Of a stretch of 64,000 nucleotides of DNA, positions 11,637-23,859 are shown one piece after another (positions within the stretch are counted from its first letter, which is position 1; each line of letters opens with the position of its first letter). The DNA comes from Cervus elaphus (taxonomy: Eukaryota > Chordata > Mammalia > Artiodactyla > Cervidae): assembly GCF_910594005.1 (NCBI RefSeq), contig NC_057827.1, positions 3,658,001-3,722,000 on the forward strand. The letters run 5' to 3'. Under the pieces are notes generated by a model. It was not told the DNA's origin. It made no database searches and worked only from the letters and a program-made list of their open reading frames with translations. The position numbers and the translations under genes are program-made.

Positions 11637-13227
11637 GTGTTCTTGGGGTTTCTCTGGAGTGCCATCAAGGAAATCAAGGCTCCTTTCTTGTTTGATGTGC
11701 AACACGGAATTGCTCTGCATGCAGTGCAGGGGGATCTGGCCTCATCTCACGGCGAGGGGGAACTCTCATGGTTTTTCTCGAGTTGCGGCGGGAACCTGCG
11801 GTATATACTCGAGTTACGACGGGGATGGCTCTTGCACCGACGTGTTTCTTCAGCGACGTCAGGACTCCTGCCTAGATGCGAGGGACAACTCGGGGTTCTC
11901 CTCGAGGCTTGGCAGGGCAATTGGGACGCCTCTCCAGCTGAGGCGGGAGACCAAGTGTCCCTTTCCACGTGCCACAGGAATCCTGGGACTCCTATCAAGT
12001 TTCACGAGGAGTCAGGCATCGTCTCCTTTGGAGGCACTGATCTCCGCGTACCTCTGGAGTTTTCACAGGATGTGAGGCCTCCGGTCGCGATGAGGTGGGG
12101 AACTAGGTCTTTCTCTGTGGTCTACACGGGTAATTCAGACATCCTTTCGTCTTGGGAGATGCAAGACGAGCCTGCATTCAAGTCACTGCAGGGATATCCG
12201 GCCTTATTTCGAGTCAGGGCATCGCGGTCTCCATTCCACTTGAGGCCGCAAACTCAGGGTCCCTCTCACATAGCTAGAGCTGAGAGAAGCCTCCTCTTGA
12301 GGTGCTTGTGGTAAGGTGGTATTCCCCTGGAGTCGAAGCCAGGGACTAACCTCTCATCTCGAGTTGATTTTTGGTCCACGGAGCTCTTTCGTGTTGCTAC
12401 AGTGACCTCAGGATCCCTCTAGCCTTGAAACAGTGTTCTTGGGGTTTCTCTGGAGTGCCATTAAGGAAATCAAGGCTCCTTTCATGTGTGATGTGAAACA
12501 CGGAATTGTTCTGCACGCAGTGCAGGGGAATCGGGCCTCATCTCGGGGCGAGGGGGAAGTCTCATGGTTTTTTTCGAGTTGCGGCGGGAACCTGGGGTAT
12601 ATTTTCGAGTTACGACGGGGATGGCCCTTCCACCCACGTGTTTCTTCAGCGACGTCAGGACTTCTGCCTAGTTGCGAGGGACAACTCGGGATTCTCCTCG
12701 AGGCTTGGCAGGGCAATTGGGACGCATCTCCAGCTGAGGTGGGAGACCAAGGGTCCCTTTCCAAGTTCCACAGGAATCCTGGGACTCCTATCAAGTTTCA
12801 CGAGGAGTCAGGCAACGTCTCCTTTGGAGGCACTGATCTCCGCGTACCTCTGGAGTTTTCAAAGAATTTGACACCTCCGGTCGCGATGAGGTGGGGAACT
12901 AGTTCTTTCTCTGTGGTCTCCACAGGGGATTCAGACATCCTTTCGTCTTGGAAGACGCAAGACGAGCCTGCATTCAAGTCACTGCAGGGATATCCGGCCT
13001 TATTTCGAGTCAGGGCATCGCGGTCTCCATTCCACTTGAGGCCGCAAACTCAGGGTCCCTCTCACATACATAGAGCTGAGAGAAGCCTCCTCTTGACGTG
13101 CTTGTGGTAAGGTGGTATTCCTCTGGAGTCGAAGCCAGGGACTAGCCTCTCATCTCGAGTTGACTTTTGGTACACGGAGCTCTTTCGTGTTGCTACAGTG
13201 ACCTCAGGATCCCTCAACCTTGAAACA
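11637..13227 (+). repeat. Tandem dimer, copy 2 (1591 bp)
   Basis: The immediate second copy of 10046-11636 has about ten differences by eye, among them ATGGCTCTTGC for ATGGCCCTTGC, CATTAAGG for CATCAAGG, GGATTCTCC for GGATTATCC, AAGAATTTGAC for AAGGATTTGAC and ACTAGTTC for ACTAGGTC. The match ends near 13,228-13,270, where CAGGTGTGATGTCC replaces CTTGTTTGATG. Confidence 0.9.
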
Positions 13228-16131
13228 GTGTTCTTGGGGTTTCTCTGGAGTGCCATCAAGGAAATCAAGGCTCCTTTCAGGTGTGATGTCCAACACAGAA
13301 TTGCTCTGCACGCTGTGCAGGGGAATCGGGCCTCATTTCGCGCCGAGGGGGAAGTCTCATGGTTTTTCTCGAGTTGCGGCGGGAACCTGCGGTATATTCT
13401 GGAGTTACGACGGGGATGGCCCTTCCACACACGTGTTAGTTCAGCGACGGCAGGACTCCTGCCTAGTTGCGAGGGACAACTCGGGATTCTCCTCGAGGCT
13501 TGGCAGGGCAATTGGGCCACCTCTCCAGCTGAGGCGGGAGACCAAGTGTCCCTTTCCACGTGCCACAGGAATCCTGTGACTCCTATCAAGTTTCACAAGG
13601 AGTCAGGCATCGTCTCCTTTGGAGGCACTGATCTCCGCGTACCTCTGGAGTTTTCAAAGGATGTGAGGCCTCCGGTCGCGATGAGGTGGGGAACTAAGTC
13701 ATTCTGTGTGGTCTCCACAGGGGATTCAGACATCCTTTCGTCTTGGGAGATGCAAGATGATCCCGCATTCAAGTCACTGCAGGGATATCCGGCCTTATTT
13801 CGAGTCAGGGCATCGCGGTGTCCATTCCACTTGAGGCCGCAAACTCAGGGTCCCTCTCACATAGTTAGAGCTGAGAGAAGCCTCCTCTTGAGGTGCTTGT
13901 GGTAAGGTGGTATTCCTCTGGAGTCGAAGCCAGGGACTAACCTCTCATCTCGAGTTGATTTTTGGTCCACGGAGCACTTTCGTGTTGCTACAGTGACCTC
14001 AGGATCCCTCTAGCCTTGAAATAGTGTTCTTGGGGTTTCTCTGGAGTGCCATCAAGGAAATCAAGGCTCCTTTCATGTGTGATGTGCAACACGGAATTGC
14101 TCTGCACGCAGTGCAGGGGAATCGGGCCTCATCTCGCGGCGAGGGGGAAGTCTCATGGTTTTTCTCGAGTTGCGGCGGGAACCTGGGGTATATTCTCGAG
14201 TTACGACGGGAATGGCCCTTCCACCCACGTGTTTGTTCACCGACGTCAGGACTCCTGCCTAGTTGCGAGGGACAACTCGGGTATCTCCTCGAGGCTTGGC
14301 AGGGCAATTGGGACGCCTCTCCAGCTGAGGCGGGAGTCCAAGGGTGCCTTTCCATGTGCCACAGGAATCCTGGGACTCCTATCAATTTTCACGTGGAGTC
14401 AGGCAACGTCTCCTTTGGAGGCACTGATCTCCGCGTACCTCTGGAGTTTTCAAAGGATTTGAGACCTCCGGTCGCGATGAGGTGGGGAACTAGGTCTTTC
14501 TCTGTGGTCTCCACAGGGGATTCAGACATCCTTTCGTCTTGGGAGATGCAAGACGAGCCTGCATTCAAGTCACTGCAGGGATATCAGGCCTTATTTTGAG
14601 TCAGGGCATAGCGGTGTCCATTCCACTTGAGGCCGCAAACTCAGGGTCCCTCTCACATACATAGAGCTGAGAGAAGCCTCCTCTTGACGTGCTTGTGGTA
14701 AGGTGGTATTCCTCTGGAGTCGAAGCCAGGGACTAACCTCTCATCTCGAGTTGACTTTTGGTCCACGGAGCTCTTTCGTGTTGCTACAGTGACCTCAGGA
14801 TGCCTCAACCTTGAAACAGTGTTCTTGGGGTTTCTCTGGAGTGCCATCAAGGAAATCAAGGCTCCTTTCATGTGTGATGTGCAACACGGAATTGCTCTGC
14901 ACGCAGTGCAGGGGAATCGGGCCTCATTTTGCGGCGACGGGGAAGTCTCATGGTTTTTCTCGAGTTGCGGCGGGAACCTGGGTTATATTCTCGAGTTACG
15001 ACGGGGATGGCCCTTCCACCCACGTGTTTCTTCAGCGACGTCAGGACTTCTGCCTAGTTGTGAGGGACAAGTCGGGATTCTCCTCGAGGCTTGGCAGGGC
15101 AATTGGGACGCCTCTCCAGCTGAGGTGGGAGACCAAGTGTCCCTTTCCAAGTTCCACAGGAATCCTGGGACTCCTATCAAGTTTCACGAGGAGTCAGGCA
15201 ACGTCTCCTTTGGAGGCACTGATCTCCGCGTACCTCTGGAGTTCTCAAAGGATGTGAGACCTCCGGTCGCGATGAGGTGGGGAACTAGGTCTTTCTCTGT
15301 GGTCTCCACAGGGGATTCAGACATCCTTTCGTCTTGGGAGACGCAAGACGAGCCTGCATTCAAGTCACTGCAGGGATATCCGGCCTTATTTCGAGTCAGG
15401 GCATCGCGGTCTCCATTCCACTTGAGGCCGCAAACTCAGGGTCCCTCTCACATACATAGAGCTGAGAGAAGCCTCCTCTTGACGTGCTTGTGGTAAGGTG
15501 GTATTCCTCTGGAGTCGAAGCCAGGGACTAGCCTCTCATCTCGAGTTGACTTTTGGTACACGGAGCTCTTTCGTGTTGCTACAGTGACCTCAGGATCCCT
15601 CAACCTTGAAACAGTGTTCTTGGGGTTTCTCTGGAGTGCCATCAAGGAAATCAAGGCTCCTTTCAGGTGTGATGTCCAACACAGAATTGCTCTGCACGCT
15701 GTGCAGGGGAATCGGGCCTCATTTCGCGGCGAGGGGGAAGTCTCATGGTTTTTCTCGAGTTGCGGCGGGAACCTGTGGTATATTCTGGAGTTACGACGGG
15801 GATGGCCCTTCCACACACGTGTTAGTTCAGCGACGGCAGGACTCCTGCCTAGTTGCGAGGGACAACTCGGGATTCTCCTCGAGGCTTGGCAGGGCAATTG
15901 GGCCACCTCTCCAGCTGAGGCGGGAGACCAAGTGTCCCTTTCCACGTGCCACAGGAATCCTGTGACTCCTATCAAGTTTCACGAGGAGTCAGGCATCGTC
16001 TCCTTTGGAGGCACTGATCTCCGCGTACCTCTGGAGTTTTCAAAGGATGTGAGGCCTCCGGTCGCGATGAGGTGGGGAACTAGGTCATTCTGTGTGGTCT
16101 CCACAGGGGATTCAGACATCCTTTCGTCTTG
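12970..16131 (+). repeat. 3-unit-offset pair
   Basis: 12970-13745 recurs at 15356-16131, offset 2386 bp. Shared variants are GACTAGCCTCTC, TTGGTACACGG, GATGTCCAACACAG, CACGCTGTGC, GCCTCATTTCGCG, TGGGCCACCTC, CCTGTGACTCC and AGGTCATTCTGTG (AAGTCATTCTGTG in copy 1). A few substitutions separate the copies (CGCCGAGG/CGGCGAGG, CTGCGG/CTGTGG, CACAAGG/CACGAGG). Between them lies the third 8-unit block copy. Confidence 0.8.
13745..14845 (+). repeat. 8-unit-offset block, third, more diverged copy
   Basis: A further copy of part of the same block lies 6364 bp beyond 7381-8481. It keeps GATGATCCCGC, ACATAGTTAGAGC, GGGTATCTCCTCG, GGGTGCCTTTCC and GGATGCCTCAACC. It differs at several places, such as CGTGGAGTC, GATATCAGGCC and TTGAAATAGTG. 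With copies near 1 kb and 7.4 kb this gives three registers at the same 8-unit step. The third is only partial and older. Confidence 0.75.
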
Positions 16132-17882
16132 GGAGATGCAAGACGAGCCTGCATTCAAGTCACTGCAGGGATATCCAGCCTTATTTCGCGTCAGGGAATC
16201 GCGGAGTCCATTCCACTTGAGGCCGCAAAATCAGGGTCCCTCTCACATAGCTAGAGCTGAGAGAAGCCTCCTCTTGAGGTGCTTGTGGTAAGGTGGTATT
16301 CCTCTGGAGTCGAAGCCAGGGACTAACCTCTCATCTCGAGTTGATTTTTGGTCCACGGATCTCTTTCGTGTTGCTACAGTGACCTCGGGATCCCTCTAGC
16401 CTTGAAACAGTGTTCTTGTGGTTTCTCTGGAGTGCCATCAAGGAAATCAAGGCTCCTTTCATGTGTGATGTGCAACACGGAATTGCTCTGCACGCAGTGC
16501 AGGGGAATCGGGCCTCATTTTGCGGCGAGGGGGAAGTCTCATGGTTTTTCTCGAGTTGCGGCGGGAACCTGGGGTATATTCTCGAGTTACGACGGGGATG
16601 GCCCTTCCACAAACGTGTTTCTTCAGCGACGTCAGGACTTCTGCCTAGTTGCGAGGGACAACTCGGGATTCTCCTCGAGGCTTGGCAGGGCAATTGGGAC
16701 GCCTCTCCAGCTGAGGTGGGAGACCAAGGGTCCCTTTCCAAGTTCCACAGGAATCCTGGGACTCCTATCAAGTTTCACGAGGAGTCAGGCAACGTCTCCT
16801 TTGGAGGCACTGATCTCCGCGTACCTCTGGAGTTCTCAAAGGATGTGAGACCTCCGGTCGCGATGAGGTGGGGAACTAGGTCATTCTCTGTGGTCTCCAC
16901 AGGGGATTCAGACATCCTTTCGTTCTGGGAGACGCAAGACGAGCCTGCATTCAAGTCACTGCAGGGATATCCGGCCTTATTTCGAGTCAGGGCATCGCGG
17001 TCTCCATTCCACTTGAGGCCGCAAACTCAGGGTCCCTCTCACATACATAGAGCTGAGAGAAGCCTCCTCTTGACGTGCTTGTGGTAAGGTGGTATTCCTC
17101 TGGAGTCGAAGCCAGGGACTAGCCTCTCATCTCGAGTTGACTTTTGGTACGCGGAGCTCTTTCGTGTTGCTACAGTGACCTCAGGATCCCTCAACCTTGA
17201 AACAGTGTTCTTGGGGTTTCTGTGGAGTGCCATCAAGGAAATCAAGGCTCCTTTCAGGTGTGATGTGCAACACGGAATTGCTCTGCACGCAGTGCAGGGG
17301 AATCGGGCCTCATCTCGCGGCGAGGGGGAAGTCTCATGGTTTTTCTCGAGTTGCGGCGGGAACCTGGGGTATAATCTCGAGTTACGACGAGGATGGCCCT
17401 TCCACCCACGTGTTTGTTCAGCGACGTCAGGACTTCTGCCTAGTTGCGAGGGACAACTCGGGATTCTCCTCGAGGCTTGGCAGGGCAATTGGGACGCCTC
17501 TCCAGCTGAGGCGGGAGACCAAGTGTCCCTTTCCACGTGCCACAGGAATCCTGTGACTCCTATCAAGTTTCACGAGGAGTCAGGCATCGTCTCCTTTGGA
17601 GGCACTGATCTCCGCGTACCTCTGGAGTTTTCAAAGGATGTGAGGCCTCCGGTCGCGATGAGGTGGGGAACTAGGTCTTTCTCTGTGGTCTCCACAGGGG
17701 ATTCAGACATCCTTTCGTCTTGGGAGATGCAAGACGAGGCTGCATTCAAGTCACTGCAGGGATATCGGGCCTTATTTCGAGTCAGGGCATCGCAGTGTCC
17801 ATTCCACTTGAGGCCGCAAAATCAGGGTCCCTCTCACATAGCTAGAGCTGAGAGAAGCCTCCTCTCGAGGTGCTTTTGGTAA
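14840..17882 (+). repeat. 2-unit-offset pair at 14.8-17.1 kb
   Basis: 14840-15540 recurs at 16431-17131, offset 1591 bp. Both copies carry GCCTCATTTTGCGGCGA, TTTCTTCAGCGACG, GCTGAGGTGGG, CCAAGTTCCAC, GAGTTCTCAAAGG and GAGACGCAAGACG. Differences include CGACGGGG/CGAGGGGG, ACAAGTCGG/ACAACTCGG and CACCCACG/CACAAACG. The last units with the CTCAACC/GACTTTTGG leading part end here, at about 17.2 kb. Confidence 0.75.
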
Positions 17883-20800
17883 GGCGGTATTCCTCTGGAG
17901 TCGAAGCCAGGGACTAACCTCTCATCTCGAGTTGATTTTTCGTCCACGGAGCTCTTTCGTGTTGGTACAGTGACCTCAGGATCCCTCTAGCCTTGAAACA
18001 GTGTTCTTGGGGTTTCTCTGGAGTGCCATCAAGGAAATCAAGGCTCCTTTCATGTGTGATGTGCAACACGGAATTGCTCTGCACGCAGTGCAGGGGAATC
18101 GGGCCTCATCTCGCGGCGAGGGGGAAGTCTCATGGTTTTTCTTGAGTTGCGGCGGGAACCTGCGGTATATTCTCGAGTTACGACGGGGATGGCCCTTCCA
18201 CCCACGTGTTTGTTCAGCGACGTCAGGACTTCTGCCTAGTTGCGAGGGACAACTCGGGATTCTCCTCGAGGCTTGGCAGGGCAATTGGGACGCCTCTCCA
18301 GCTGAGGTGGGAGACCAAGGGTCCCTATCCACGTGCCACAGGAATCCTGGGACTCCTATCAAGTTTCACGAGGAGTCAGGCATCGTCTCCTTTGGAGGCA
18401 CTGATCTCCGCGTACCTCTGGAGTTTTCAAAGGATGTGAGGCCTCCGGTCGCGATGAGGTGGGGAACTAGGTCTTTCTCTGTGGTCTCCACAGGGGATTC
18501 AGACATCCTTTCGTCTTGACAGATGCAAGACGAGCCTGCATTCAAGTCACTGCAGGGATATCCGGCCTTATTTCGAGTCAGGGCATCACGGTGTCCATTC
18601 CACTTGAGGCCGCAAACTCAGGGTCCCTCTCACATAGCTAGAGATGAGAGAAGCCTCCTCTTGAGGTGCTTGTGGTAAGGTGGTATTCCTCTGGAGTCGA
18701 AGCCAGGACTAACCTCTCATCTCGAGTTGATTTTTGGTCCACGGAGCTCTTTCGTGTTGCTACAGTGACCTCAGGATCCCTCTAGCCTTGAAACAGTGTT
18801 CTTGGGGTTTCTCTGGAGTGCCATCAAGGAAATCAAGGCTCCTTTCTTGTTTGATGTGAAACACGGAATTGCTCTGCACGCAGTGCAGGGGAATCGGGCC
18901 TCATCTCGCGGCGAGGGGGAAGTCTCATGGTTTTTCTCGAGTTGCGGCGGGAACCTGGGGTATATTCTCGAGTTACGACGAGGATGGCCCTTCCACACAC
19001 GTGTTTGTTCAGCGACGTCAGGACTCCTGCCTAGTTGCGAGGGACAACTCGGGATTCTCTGCGAGGCTTGGCAGGGCAATTGGGACGCCTCTCCAGCTGA
19101 GGCGGGAGACCAAGGGTCCCTTTCCACGTGCCACAGGAATTCTGGGACTCCTATCAAGTTTCACGAGGAGTCAGGCATCGTCTCCTTTGGAGGCACTGAT
19201 CTCCGCGTACCTCTGGAGTTTTCAAAGGATGTGAGGCCTCCGGTCGCGATGAGGTGGGGAACTAGGTCTTTCTCTATGGTCTCCACAGGGGATTCAGACA
19301 TCCTTTCGTCTTGGGAGATGCAAGACGAGCCTGCATTCAAGTCACTGCAGGGATATCCGGCCTTATTTCGAGTCAGGGAATCGCGCTGTTCATTCCAATT
19401 GAGGCCACAAACTCAGGGTCCCTCTCACATACCTAGAGCTGAGAGAAGCCTCCTCTCGAGGTGCTTGTGGTAAGGTGGTATTCCTCTGGAGTCGAAGCCA
19501 GGGACTAACCTCTCATCTCTAGTTGATTTTTGGTCCACGGAGCTCTTTCGTGTTGCTACAGTGACCTCAGGATCCCTCTACCTTGAAACACTGTTCTTGG
19601 GGTTTCTCTGGAGTGCCATCAAGGAAATCAAGGCTCCTCTCATGTGTGATGTGCAACACGGAATTGCTCTGCACGCAGTGCAGGGGAATCGGGCCTCATA
19701 TCGCGGCGAGGGGGAAGTCTCATGGTTTTTCTCGAGTTGCGGCGGGAACCTGGGTTATATTCTCAAGTTATGACGGGAATGGCCCTTCCACCCACGTGTT
19801 TCTTCAGCGACGTCAGGACTCCTGCCTAGTTGCGAGGGACAACTCGGGGTTCTCCTCGAGGCTTGGTAGGGCAGTTGGGACGCCTCTCCAGCTGAGGCGG
19901 GAGACCAAGGGTCCCTTTCCACGTGCCACAGGAATCCTGGGACTCCTACCAAGTTTCACGAGGAGTCAGGCATCGTTTCCTTTGGAGGCACTGATCTCCG
20001 CGTACCTCTGGAATTTTCAAAGGATGTGAGGCCTCCGGTCGCGATGAGGTGGGGAACTAGGTCTTTCTCTGTGGTCTCAACAGGGGATTCAGACATCCTT
20101 TCATCTTGGGAGATGCAAGATGAGCCTGCATTCAAGTCACTGCAGGGATATTCGGGCTTATTTCGAGTCAGGGCAATGCGGTGTCCATTCCACTTGAGGC
20201 CGCAAAATCAGGGTCCCTCTCTCATACCTAGAGCTGAGAGAAGCCTCCTCTTGAGGTGCTTGTGGTAAGGTGGTATTCCTCTGGAGTCGAAGCCAGGGAC
20301 TAACCTCTCATCTCGAGTAGATTTTTGGTCCATGGAGCTCTTTCGTGTTGCTACAGTGACCTCAGGATCCCTCTAGCCTTGAAACAGTGTTCTTGGGGTT
20401 TCTCTGGAGTGCCATCAAGGAAATCAAGGCTCCTTTCTTGTTTGATGTGCAACACGGAATTGCTCTGCATGCAGTGCAGGGGGATCGGGCCTCATCTCAC
20501 GGCGAGGGGGAAGTCTCATGGTTTTTCTCGAGTTGCGGCGGGAACCTGGGGTATATTCTCGAGTTACGTCGGGGATGGCCCTTCCACCCACGTGTTTCTT
20601 CAGCGACGTCAGGACTCCTGCCTAGTTCTGAGGGACAACTCGGGATTCTCCTCGAGGCTTGGCAGGGCAATTGGGACGCCTCTCCAGCTGAGGCGGGAGA
20701 CCAAGGGTCCCTTTCCACGTGCCACAGGAATCCTCGGACACCTATCAAGTTTCACGAGGAGTCAGACATCGTCTCCTTTGGAGGCACTGATCTCCGCGTA

Positions 20801-23800
20801 CCTTTGGAGTTTTCAAAGGATGTGAGGCCTCCGGTCGCGATGAGGTGGGGAACTAGGTCTTTCTCTGTGGTCTCCACAGGGGATTCAGACATCCTTTCGT
20901 CTTGGGAGATGCAAGACGAGCCTGCATTCAAGTCACTGCAGGGATATCCGGCCTTATTTCGAGTCAGGGCATCGCGGTGTCCATTCCACTTGAGGCCGCA
21001 AACTCAGGGTCCCTCTCACATACCTAGAGCTGAGAGAAGCCTGCTCTTGAGGTGCTTGTGGTAAGGTGGTATTCCTCTGGAGTCGAAGCCAGGGACTAAC
21101 CTCTCATCTCGAGTTGATTTTTGGTCCACGGAGCTCTTTCGTGTTGCTACAGTGACCTCAGGATCCCTCTAGCCTTGAAACAGTGTTCGTGGGGTTTCTC
21201 TGGAGTGCCATCAAGGAAATCAAGTCTGCTTTCATGTATGATGTGCAACACGGAATTGCCCTGCACGCAGTGCAGGGGAATCGGGCCTCATCTCGCGGCG
21301 AGGGGGAAGTCTCATGGTTTTTCTCGAGTTGCGGCGGGAACCTGGGGTATATTCTCGAGTTACGACGGGGATGGCCCTTCCACACACGTGTTAGTTCAGC
21401 GACGTCAGGACTCCTGCCTAGATGCGAGGGACAACTCGGGGTTCTCCTCGAGGCTTGGCAGGGCAATTGGGACGCCTCTCCAGCTGAGGCGGGAGACCAA
21501 GGGTCCCTTTCCACGTGCCACAGGAATCCTGGGACTCCTATCAAGTTTCACGAGGAGTCAGGCATCGTCTCCTTTGGAGGCACTGATCTCCGCGTACCTC
21601 TGGAGTTTTCAAAGGATGTGAGGCCTCCGGTCGCGATGAGGTGGGGAACTAGGTCATTCTCTGTGGTCTCCACAGGGGATTGAGACATCCTTTCGTCTTG
21701 GGAGATGCAAGACGAGCCTGCATTCAAGTCACTGCAGGGATATCCGGCCTTATTTCGAGTCAGGACATCGCGGTCTCCATTCCACGTGAGGCCGCAAACT
21801 CAGGGTCCCTCTCACATACCTAGAGCTGAGAGAAGCCTGCTCTTGAGGTGCTTGTGGTAAGGTGGTATTCCTCTGGAGTCGAAGCCAGGGACTAACCTCT
21901 CATCTCGAGTTGATTTTTGGTCCACGGAGCTCTTTCGTGTTGCTACAGTGACCTTAGGATCCCTCTAGCCTTGAAACAGTGTTCTTGGGTTTTCTCTGGA
22001 GTACCATCAAGGAAATCAAGGCTCCTTTCAGGTGTGATGTGCAACACAGAATTGCTCTGCACGCAGTGCAGGGGAATCGGGCCTCATCTCGCGGCGAGGG
22101 GGAAGTCTCATGGTTTTTCTCGAATTGCGGCGGGAACCTGCGGTATATTCTCGAGTTACGACGGGGATGGCCCTTCCACACACGTGTTTGTTCAGCGACG
22201 TCAGGACTCCTGCCTAGTTGCGAGGGACAACTCGGGATTCTCCTCGAGGCTTGGCAGGGCAATTGGGACGCCTCTCCAGCTGAGGCGGGAGACCAAGGGT
22301 CCCTTTCCACGTGCCACAGGAATCCTGGGACTCCTATCAAGTTTCACGAGGAGTCAGGCATCGTCTCCTTTGGAGGCACTGTTCTCCGCGTACCTCTGGA
22401 GTTTTCAAAGGATGTGAGGCCTCCGGTCGCGATGAGGTGGGGAACTAGGTCTTTCTCTGTGATCTCCACAGGGGATTCAGACATCCTTTCGTCTTGGGAG
22501 ATGCAAGACGAGCCTGCATTCAAGTCACTGCAGGGATATCTGGCCTTATTTCGCGTCAGGGCATCACGGTGTCCATTCCACTTGAGGCCGCAAACTCAGG
22601 GTTCCTCTCACATACCTAGAGCTGAGAGAAGCCTCCTCTTGACGTGCTTCTGGTAAGGTGGTATTCCTCTGGAGTCGAAGCCAGGGACGAACCTCTCATA
22701 TCGAGTTGATTCATGGTCCACGGAGCTCTTTCGTGCTGCTACAGGAACCTCAGGATCCCTCCAGCCTTGAAACAGTGTTCTTGGGGTTTCTCTGGAGTGC
22801 CATCAAGGAAATCAAGGCTCCTTTCTTGTTTGTTGTGCAACACGGAATTGCTCTGCATGCAGTGCAGCGGGTTCGGGCCTCATCTCACGGCGAGGGGGAA
22901 GTCTCATGGTTTTTCTCGAGTTGCGGCGAGAACCTGGGGTATATTCTCGAGTTACGACGGGGATGGCCCTCCCACACACGTGTTTCTTCAGCGACGTCAG
23001 GACTCCTGCCTAGTTGCGAGGGACAACTCGGGATTCTCCTCGATGCTTGGCAGGGCAATTGGGACGCCTCTCCAGCTGAGGCGGGAGACCAAGGGTCCCT
23101 TTCCACGTGCCACAGGAATCCTGGGACTCCTATCAAGTTTCACGAGGAGTCAGGCATCGTCTCCTTTGGAGGCACTGATCTCCGCGTACCTCTGGAGTTT
23201 TCAAAGGATATGAGGCCTCCGGTCGCGATGAGGTGGGGAACTAGGTCTTTCTCTGTGGTCTCCACAGGGGATTCAGACATCCTTTCGTCTTGGGAGATGC
23301 AAGACGAGCCTGCATTCAAGTCACTGCATGGATATCCGGCCTTATTTCGAGTCAGGGCATCGCGGTCTCCATTCCACTTGAGGCCGCAAACTCAGGGTCC
23401 CTCTCACATAGCTAGAGCTGAGAGAAGCCTCCTCTTGAGGTGCTTGTGGTAAGGTGGTATTCCTCTGGAGTCGAAGCCAGGGACTAACCTCTCATCTCGA
23501 GTTGATTTTTGGTCCACGGAGCTCTTTCGTGTTGCTACAGTGACCTCAGGATCCCTCTAGCCTTGAAACAGTGTTCTTGGGGTTTCTCTGGAGTGCCATC
23601 AAGGAAATCAAGGCTCCTTTCTTGTTTGTTGTGCAACACGGAATTGCTCTGCATGCAGTGCAGCGGGTTCGGGCCTCATCTCACGGCGAGGGGGAAGTCT
23701 CATGGTTTTTCTCGAGTTGCGGCGGGAACCTGGGGTATATACTCGAGTTACGACGGAGATGGCCCTTCCACCCACGTGTTTCTTCAGCGACGTCAGGAAT

Positions 23801-23859
23801 CCTGCCTAGTTCCGAGGGACAACTCGGGATTCTGCTCGAGGCTTGGCAGGGAAATTGGG
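17883..23859 (+). repeat. Mixed monomers without near-identical neighbours
   Basis: These units (seven and a half) are intact but show no long near-identical partner within the window apart from the 17-unit relation at its right end. Private changes accumulate here: TTGTCTTGACAGATG near 18,514, a 1-bp deletion in GCCAGGACTAAC near 18,714, TGTTCATTCCAATTG near 19,388, CAAGTTATGACGGG near 19,765, AAGTCTGCTTTCATG near 21,224 and GATTGAGACATCC near 21,679. It reads as an older, less recently homogenised stretch. Confidence 0.7.
22344..23454 (+). repeat. 17-unit-offset related segment, right member
   Basis: This is the counterpart of 8820-9930. Its 3' half overlaps a tract around 22,822-22,925 (TTGTTTGTTGTGC and GCAGCGGGTTCGGG) that is instead shared with the next unit at 23,618-23,721, offset 796 bp. 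The segment is therefore a composite of two different copying events. Confidence 0.6.
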
